A stretch of 9,529 nt of DNA from an uncultured Acidobacteriota bacterium (lineage in GTDB: Bacteria; Acidobacteriota; Thermoanaerobaculia; Gp7-AA8). The DNA is taken from positions 1 to 9,529 of the forward strand of contig CAMPKJ010000189.1 in the NCBI GenBank assembly GCA_946887105.1, read 5' to 3'. Both the position numbers and the translations under genes were made by a program. Positions 4,574 through 9,529 of this stretch are shown one piece after another. The notes under the pieces were generated by a model. That model had not been told where the DNA came from, did not search any database, and saw only the letters and a list, made by a program, of their open reading frames with translations. How positions within the stretch are numbered: the first letter of the stretch is position 1; each line of letters begins with the position of its first letter.

Positions 4574-5877
4574 CAGCGAAAAACCTCGATGACTTTATGG
4601 AGTCCGGCCACGAGCGCGTCCGCTTCCTCGCGCGTGTTGTAGAGGCCGAACGATGCGCGGCCGGTGGCCGGTACGTTGAAGCGCATCATCAGCGGCTGCG
4701 CGCAGTGATGGCCGGTGCGGATGGCGATCCCTTCCTGATCGAGGATCGTGCCGATGTCGTGCGGATGCACGCCTTCGAGCACGAACGAGATCACCGCCGC
4801 TTTCTCACGCGCGGTGCCGATGAAGCGCAGCCCTTCGATCTCGCGCAGCCGGCCGGTCGCGTATTGCCCGAGCTCGTGCTCGTACGCCGCGATCGCGTCC
4901 AAACCGATCGCCGAAACATATTCGAGCGCGCCCGCCAGTCCGATCACGCCGGCGATGTTCGGCGTTCCCGCTTCGAACTTGTACGGCAGCGCGTTGTAGG
5001 TGGTCTTCTCGTACGTGACGGAGAGGATCATGTCGCCGCCGCCCTGCCACGGCGGCATGGCATCGAGCAGCGACTCGCGTCCCCACAACACGCCGATGCC
5101 GGTGGGACCGTAGACCTTGTGCCCGGAGAAAGCGTAGAAATCGCAGCCGAGGGCCTGCACGTCGATGGCGATGTGCGGCGCGCCCTGCGCGCCGTCGACG
5201 AGCACGAGCGACCCGTTGGCGTGCGCGAGATCGATGATGCGCCGCAGCGGATTGATCGTGCCGAGCGCGTTCGAGGCGTGGCCGACGGCTACGATCTTCA
5301 CGCGCGGATTGAGCATCCGCTCGTATTCGTCGATCAGCAGCTCGCCGGCGTCGTTGACCGGGATGATGCGCACGGACGCGCCTTTTTCCTGCGCCAGCAT
5401 CTGCCACGGCACGATGTTCGAGTGATGCTCGATCGCGGAGATCAGGATCTCGTCGCCCGCGCCGACGTTCGTGCGTCCCCAGGCCTGCGCCACCAGGTTG
5501 ATCGACTCGGTGGTGCCGCGCGTGAAGACGATTTCCTTTTCACTCGCCGCGCGGATGAAGCGCTGCACGACGCCGCGCGCGTTCTCGTACTCGATCGTGG
5601 CCAGCTCGCTCAGATAGTGCACGCCGCGGTGCACGTTCGAGTTTTCCTCGGTGTAATAGCGCACCAGCCGGTCGATCACCTGCCGCGGCTTCTGCGTGGT
5701 CGCGGCATTGTCGAGATAGACCAGGCGTTTGCCGCGAACGTCGCGCGCAAGGATCGGGAAGTCGTTGCGGATGGCGGCGACGTCGTAAGGCAACGATGAA
5801 CGATGAACGATGAACGATGACGTCGTCGCGGCATCGGGTCGTTCGTCGTTCATCGTTCCGCGTTCATCGTTCTTCAT
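4573..5877 (-). CDS. sufS: SufS, group II cysteine desulfurase with repeat-derived N-terminal extension
   Basis: PLP enzyme that converts cysteine to alanine and keeps the sulfur as an active-site persulfide for SufU. The core is intact: Y54-L-D-N-A-A-T-T-Q-K-P, the H151-H-S-N and D228-G-A-Q boxes, PLP lysine K254 in S-G-H-K-V-Y-G-P-T-G, and catalytic C392 in T-G-H-H-C-A-Q-P. The ATG at 5877 overlaps the sufD TGA (ATGA) and has GGAGG six bases upstream, so it is well supported. It gives 434 residues, about 28 more than usual. Residues 3-29 are encoded by an AACGATG palindrome (separate entry) and are low in complexity. A TTG at 5793 would give the usual 406 residues but has no Shine-Dalgarno site; an ATG at 5853 is also in frame. 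The gene is certain; the real N-terminus is the open question. Confidence 0.95.
   Translation of the reverse strand: MKNDERGTMNDERPDAATTSSFIVHRSSLPYDVAAIRNDFPILARDVRGKRLVYLDNAATTQKPRQVIDRLVRYYTEENSNVHRGVHYLSELATIEYENARGVVQRFIRAASEKEIVFTRGTTESINLVAQAWGRTNVGAGDEILISAIEHHSNIVPWQMLAQEKGASVRIIPVNDAGELLIDEYERMLNPRVKIVAVGHASNALGTINPLRRIIDLAHANGSLVLVDGAQGAPHIAIDVQALGCDFYAFSGHKVYGPTGIGVLWGRESLLDAMPPWQGGGDMILSVTYEKTTYNALPYKFEAGTPNIAGVIGLAGALEYVSAIGLDAIAAYEHELGQYATGRLREIEGLRFIGTAREKAAVISFVLEGVHPHDIGTILDQEGIAIRTGHHCAQPLMMRFNVPATGRASFGLYNTREEADALVAGLHKVIEVFR
5792..5871. repeat. AACGATG palindromic repeat within the sufS N-terminal codons
   Basis: AACGATG occurs four times in tandem at 5792-5819. The reverse complement CATCGTT occurs at 5851-5857 and 5865-5871, with a variant CGTCGTT at 5844-5850, so the two arms face each other around a loop of about 22 bases. 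CGTTCATCGTT occurs twice in the right arm (5847-5857, 5861-5871). The element is translated as sufS residues 3-29. It resembles the repeat at 1649-1728 in design but not in sequence. Confidence 0.85.
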
Positions 5878-7072
5878 CGGATTCCTCCACGCCGCTCCGG
5901 CAGGCGCTCCGGCATCGACTGGAACATCGCGCGGCGCACCTGCTCGCGCACCGGCTCGATGCGGATGCGATCCACGATCTCGCCGGCAAACGCGTAGACG
6001 AGCAGCCCGCGCGCCTCGTCTTCGCCGATGCCGCGCGAGCGGAGGTAGAAGAGCGCCTGTTCGTCGATCTGGCCGATGGTCGAGCCGTGGTTGCACTTCA
6101 CGTCGTTGTTGTGGATCTCGAGGTTCGGCTTCGAATCGACGATGGCCGACTCGGAGAGCAGGAGATTGCGGTTGGTCTGGCGCGACACGGTCTTCTCCGC
6201 GCCCGGACGGACGATGATCAGTCCGTCGAACACGCCTCGGGCGCTCTGATCGAGCACGCCTTTGTAGAGCTCGAGGCTCTCGCAGTGCGGCTGCACGTGA
6301 TCGATGACCGTGCGGTTGTCGAGATGCTGCGTGCCGGTGCCGACGAACAGTCCATCGAGCACGATCGAAGCGCCTTCACCAGCCAGCACGACGTGCGTTT
6401 CGCTGCGCGCGATTGCGGCGCCCAGCGCGATCGTGCGCGAGGTCACGTTCGCGGATCGCTCCTGGCGGATGAACACGTTGCTGACGTGATACGCCGTGTG
6501 CGACTCGCACTCGAGGCGCGCGTGATCGACGACCGCGCCGGCATGCGCGACGATCTCCGTCACCGCGTTCGTGAAGTAGCTGCCGGTGCCGACGTACGTC
6601 TCGACGACGGCGACCTGGCTGTTCGCACCGGCCACGATCACGTTGCGCGGGTGCGACCAGATTCCTTCACCGCTGCCGATGAACAAGAGATGGATGAAGC
6701 CGTCGACGATCGCGCCCGCGGGGATCTCGATGCGCGCGCCGTCCTGCACGTTCGCGGTGTTGAGCGCGACCATGGCATTGCGCTCCCAGTCGGCGATCGT
6801 CGCATCGACGGCGACAGGAAAGCTCTGGCCCGTGCGCTCGACGAGCTTGCCGTTGACGAACACCAGCTCGAGCGTGGCGCGTCCGGCCATCGTGGCCGGT
6901 GATGCGATGCGCTGCGGCGCGTCATCCGTGCGCCAGTCGATCTTCTGCACCGGCGCGAGATTCGTGTAGCGCCACTCCTCGAGCCGCGTGGTCGGCCAGC
7001 CGAGCTTCTCGAACACCTCGGCCGCGCGCTGACGCAGATCGGCCGAAACAGGATCCGTCGACACGGCGGTCG

Positions 7073-7076
<4 letters not shown>
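5874..7076 (-). CDS. sufD: SufD, scaffold subunit of the SufBC2D complex
   Basis: Pairs with SufB to form the scaffold on which the cluster is built, held by two SufC subunits. It has 400 residues, slightly short for the family. Residues 1-60 are the helical N-terminus with L-E-E-W-R-Y-T-N (32-39). The centre is the right-handed beta-helix rich in V/I repeats. The C-terminal SufBD signature is N325-D-V-K-C328-N-H330-G-S-T-I-G-Q-I-D followed by F-Y-L-R-S-R-G-I; C328 and H330 sit where cluster-related residues are expected. The start is TTG at 7076, overlapping the sufC TGA by four bases (TTGA). It is supported by GAGGAGG four bases upstream, at 7081-7087. It ends in ATGA shared with sufS. Confidence 0.95.
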
Positions 7077-7822
<746 letters not shown>

Positions 7823-7827
7823 TTCGT

Positions 7828-9264
7828 TTATCCAACACTTCCTTCGAGACTCACTCCCAGCAGCTTCTGCGCTTCCACCGCAAACTCCATCGGCAGCTCG
7901 CGGAACACCTCGCGGCAGAAGCCGTTCACGATCATCGAGACCGCGTCCTCCGCGCTGATGCCGCGCTGCTGGCAGTAGAAGAGCTGGTCTTCGCCGATCT
8001 TGGAGGTCGAGGCCTCATGCTCCATCGTCGCGGAGGAGTTGCGCACTTCGATGTACGGGAACGTGTGCGCGCCGCATTTGTCGCCGAGGAGCAGGGAGTC
8101 GCATTGTGAGTAATTGCGGGCGTTCGTGGCGTTCTTGAGGATCTTCACCTCGCCGCGATAGGTCTGCTGTCCGCGTCCGGCCGAGATGCCTTTCGACACG
8201 ATCGTGGAGGTGGTGTTCTTCCCGATGTGGATCATCTTCGTGCCGGTGTCGGCCTGCTGGAAGTTGTTCGTCAGCGCGACCGAGTAGAACTCGCCGGTCG
8301 AGTTGTCGCCCTGCAGGATGCAGCTCGGATACTTCCACGTGATCGCCGAGCCGGTCTCGACCTGGGTCCACGAGAGCTTCGCGTTGGCCATGGCCTTGCC
8401 GCGCTTGGTGACGAAGTTGTAGATGCCGCCCTTGCCGTTCTTGTCGCCCGGATACCAGTTCTGGACCGTCGAATACTTGATGGTGGCCCCTTCGAGCGCG
8501 ACCAGCTCGACGACGGCCGCGTGCAGCTGGTTCTCATCGCGCATCGGCGCGGTGCAGCCTTCGAGATAGCTGACGTACGAGCCCTCGTCGGCAATGATCA
8601 GCGTCCGCTCGAACTGGCCGGTGTTGGCGGTGTTGATGCGGAAGTAGGTGGACAGCTCCATCGGACAGCGCACGCCCTTCGGGATGTAGCAGAACGAGCC
8701 GTCGCTGAAGACCGCGCTGTTGAGCGTGGCGAAGAAGTTGTCGGTGTACGGCACGACGCTGCCAAGGTACTTCTTCACCAGGTCGGGGTGGTTCTTCACC
8801 GCGTCGGAGAAGGAACAGAAGATCACGCCGACCTTGGCCAGCTCGGCCTGGAACGTCGTGGCCACGGACACGGAGTCGAAGACCGCGTCGACGGCGACGC
8901 CGCTGAGGCGCTTCTGCTCGTCGAGCGAGATGCCGAGCTTGTCGAACGTCGCGCGGAGCTCGGGATCGACTTCATCGAGCGACGCGAGCGCCTTCTTTTT
9001 CTTGGGCGCGGAGTAATAGCTGGTGGCCTGATAGTCGATGGGCGGGTAACTGACGTTCGCCCACGTCGGCTCCTTCATGGTCAGCCAGTGACGGTAGGAC
9101 TTCAGACGCCACTCCAGCATCCACTCCGGCTCGTTTTTCTTCTGGGAGATGAGACGGACGATGTCTTCGCTCAGTCCGGGCGGAGCGACGTCGGACTCGA
9201 TGTCCGTGACGAATCCGTACTTGTAATCCTGTTCTGCGATTTCATGAATGGCTGCGTTGCTCAT
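7828..9264 (-). CDS. sufB: SufB, cluster-building scaffold subunit of the SufBC2D complex
   Basis: Subunit on which the nascent Fe-S cluster is assembled. It has 478 residues, normal for SufB, and carries no intein, which is a common insertion in this family. Landmarks are P47-E-W-M-L-E-W-R-L near the N-terminus, S190[12 protein letters not shown]235-G-C237-T-A-P, and the C-terminal D395-K-C397-G-A-H-T-F-P-Y with the cysteine equivalent to E. coli C405. E415[16 protein letters not shown] follows. The ATG at 9264 overlaps the TGA of the regulator gene (ATGA), has AGAGG about eight bases upstream, and gives the expected M-S-N start. A longer open frame reaching back into the regulator gene is spurious. 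Confidence 0.97.
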   Translation of the reverse strand: MSNAAIHEIAEQDYKYGFVTDIESDVAPPGLSEDIVRLISQKKNEPEWMLEWRLKSYRHWLTMKEPTWANVSYPPIDYQATSYYSAPKKKKALASLDEVDPELRATFDKLGISLDEQKRLSGVAVDAVFDSVSVATTFQAELAKVGVIFCSFSDAVKNHPDLVKKYLGSVVPYTDNFFATLNSAVFSDGSFCYIPKGVRCPMELSTYFRINTANTGQFERTLIIADEGSYVSYLEGCTAPMRDENQLHAAVVELVALEGATIKYSTVQNWYPGDKNGKGGIYNFVTKRGKAMANAKLSWTQVETGSAITWKYPSCILQGDNSTGEFYSVALTNNFQQADTGTKMIHIGKNTTSTIVSKGISAGRGQQTYRGEVKILKNATNARNYSQCDSLLLGDKCGAHTFPYIEVRNSSATMEHEASTSKIGEDQLFYCQQRGISAEDAVSMIVNGFCREVFRELPMEFAVEAQKLLGVSLEGSVG

Positions 9265-9529
9265 TGAGCTGCCTCTCTCGGTGCTGCAAGCTGGCTCTTG
9301 TCGATCACGGCGTGCGGCATGCCGCCTCGCACCAGGTCGCCCAGCGTGACCTGTTCGAATGCTCCTTTGACTGCGCGGTTGATGCCGAACATGAACCGCC
9401 GCGACGGGCACGCCACGCGAATGGCGCAGGTCGCCACGCCTTCGTGGTCGTAGCTCTCGCACTCGGTGAGATCCCACGGCCCCTCGAACACCTCGATGCG
9501 GATCCCGTAGCGCTGCTCGAGCCCGCGCC
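9261..9529 (-). CDS. Rrf2-family transcriptional regulator, C-terminal part (5' end outside window)
   Basis: The probable regulator of the suf operon. The frame is open to the right edge and only about 88 C-terminal residues are visible; the DNA-binding helix-turn-helix lies outside. The visible part reads ...[15 protein letters not shown], then E-G-V-A-T-C and V-A-C-P, and ends in a helix with [10 protein letters not shown]. This matches the dimerisation helix and cysteine loop of Rrf2 proteins such as IscR, where three cysteines hold an Fe-S cluster. Spacing here is C-x10-C-x5-C, wider than the C-x5-C-x5-C of IscR. The ATGA overlap with sufB and the position at the head of the operon support an autoregulatory Fe-S sensor role. 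The family is likely but not proven from the fragment. Confidence 0.75.
   Translation of the reverse strand, partial: RGLEQRYGIRIEVFEGPWDLTECESYDHEGVATCAIRVACPSRRFMFGINRAVKGAFEQVTLGDLVRGGMPHAVIDKSQLAAPREAAQ

Noticed and set aside
4597..5799. Long plus-strand open frame opposite sufS (400 codons), and similar ones opposite sufD, sufC and sufB.
   Set aside because: High GC keeps antisense frames open; products are Arg/His/Asp-rich with no recognisable domain, while the minus-strand genes are unmistakable.
5785..5880. The AACGATG array as a CRISPR or origin iteron array.
   Set aside because: Units are only 7 bases, abut without spacers, and lie within a coding frame; no cas, rep or dnaA genes are near.
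5878..6096. A 73-residue upstream extension of SufS to 6096.
   Set aside because: It lies inside sufD in another frame and has shadow-like Arg/Ala-rich composition; the ATG at 5877 has the Shine-Dalgarno site and the ATGA overlap.
9265..9477. A longer SufB reading frame starting at 9477.
   Set aside because: The extra 71 residues are Arg-rich, unlike any SufB, and overlap the regulator gene in another frame; the ATG at 9264 gives a normal SufB.

Overview
The window is GC-rich and densely coding, with short gaps, many 4-base start/stop overlaps and strong Shine-Dalgarno sites in front of several non-ATG starts. The gene content (a GspG-type pseudopilin core ending in an AIAIPNLLTAMQRSKQKRTM-like stretch, an ABC-2 permease with an R-D-V-x-QWSQ motif, dispanins, and a SUF operon with both sufU and sufT) suggests an Acidobacteriota-like environmental bacterium, possibly from a metagenome assembly. 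That lineage call is inference from family resemblance, not a database result.

Layout. (1) Bases 1-1637, plus strand: the C-terminal part of an ABC-2 exporter permease, then two small membrane proteins with Pro/Gly-rich N-termini (a DUF4870-like protein and a small TM2-like protein). (2) Bases 1638-1740: a short convergent gap filled by an unusual palindromic repeat (three GTTCCTCGG copies facing three CCGAGGAAC copies). (3) Bases 1741-3449, minus strand: four small genes read leftwards, namely a zinc-ribbon protein fused to a pseudopilin core, two tandem zinc-ribbon/CD225 (dispanin) membrane proteins, and a DUF2752 membrane protein. (4) Bases 3450-3549: a 100-base gap with a candidate leaderless promoter for the pseudopilin gene. 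(5) Bases 3550-9529, minus strand: an iron-sulfur assembly operon in the order Rrf2-family regulator (partial), sufB, sufC, sufD, sufS, sufU, sufT, tightly coupled throughout.

How the genes work together. In the SUF operon SufS removes sulfur from cysteine, SufU accepts it as a persulfide, SufB-SufC2-SufD builds the cluster using SufC ATPase activity, and SufT helps cluster maturation or transfer. The upstream Rrf2 protein carries three C-terminal cysteines and probably senses cluster status. The pseudopilin, dispanin, DUF2752, DUF4870 and TM2-like genes are small membrane proteins, mostly with a cytosolic-looking zinc ribbon and/or proline-rich leader. Their function is unknown.

The most unusual features are the sufS N-terminus, where a palindromic repeat is read in frame just after a well-supported start codon; the zinc-ribbon pseudopilin, which lacks a prepilin-peptidase site; and the compact cluster of zinc-ribbon and proline-leader membrane proteins. 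I see no RNA genes, CRISPR array or insertion sequence.
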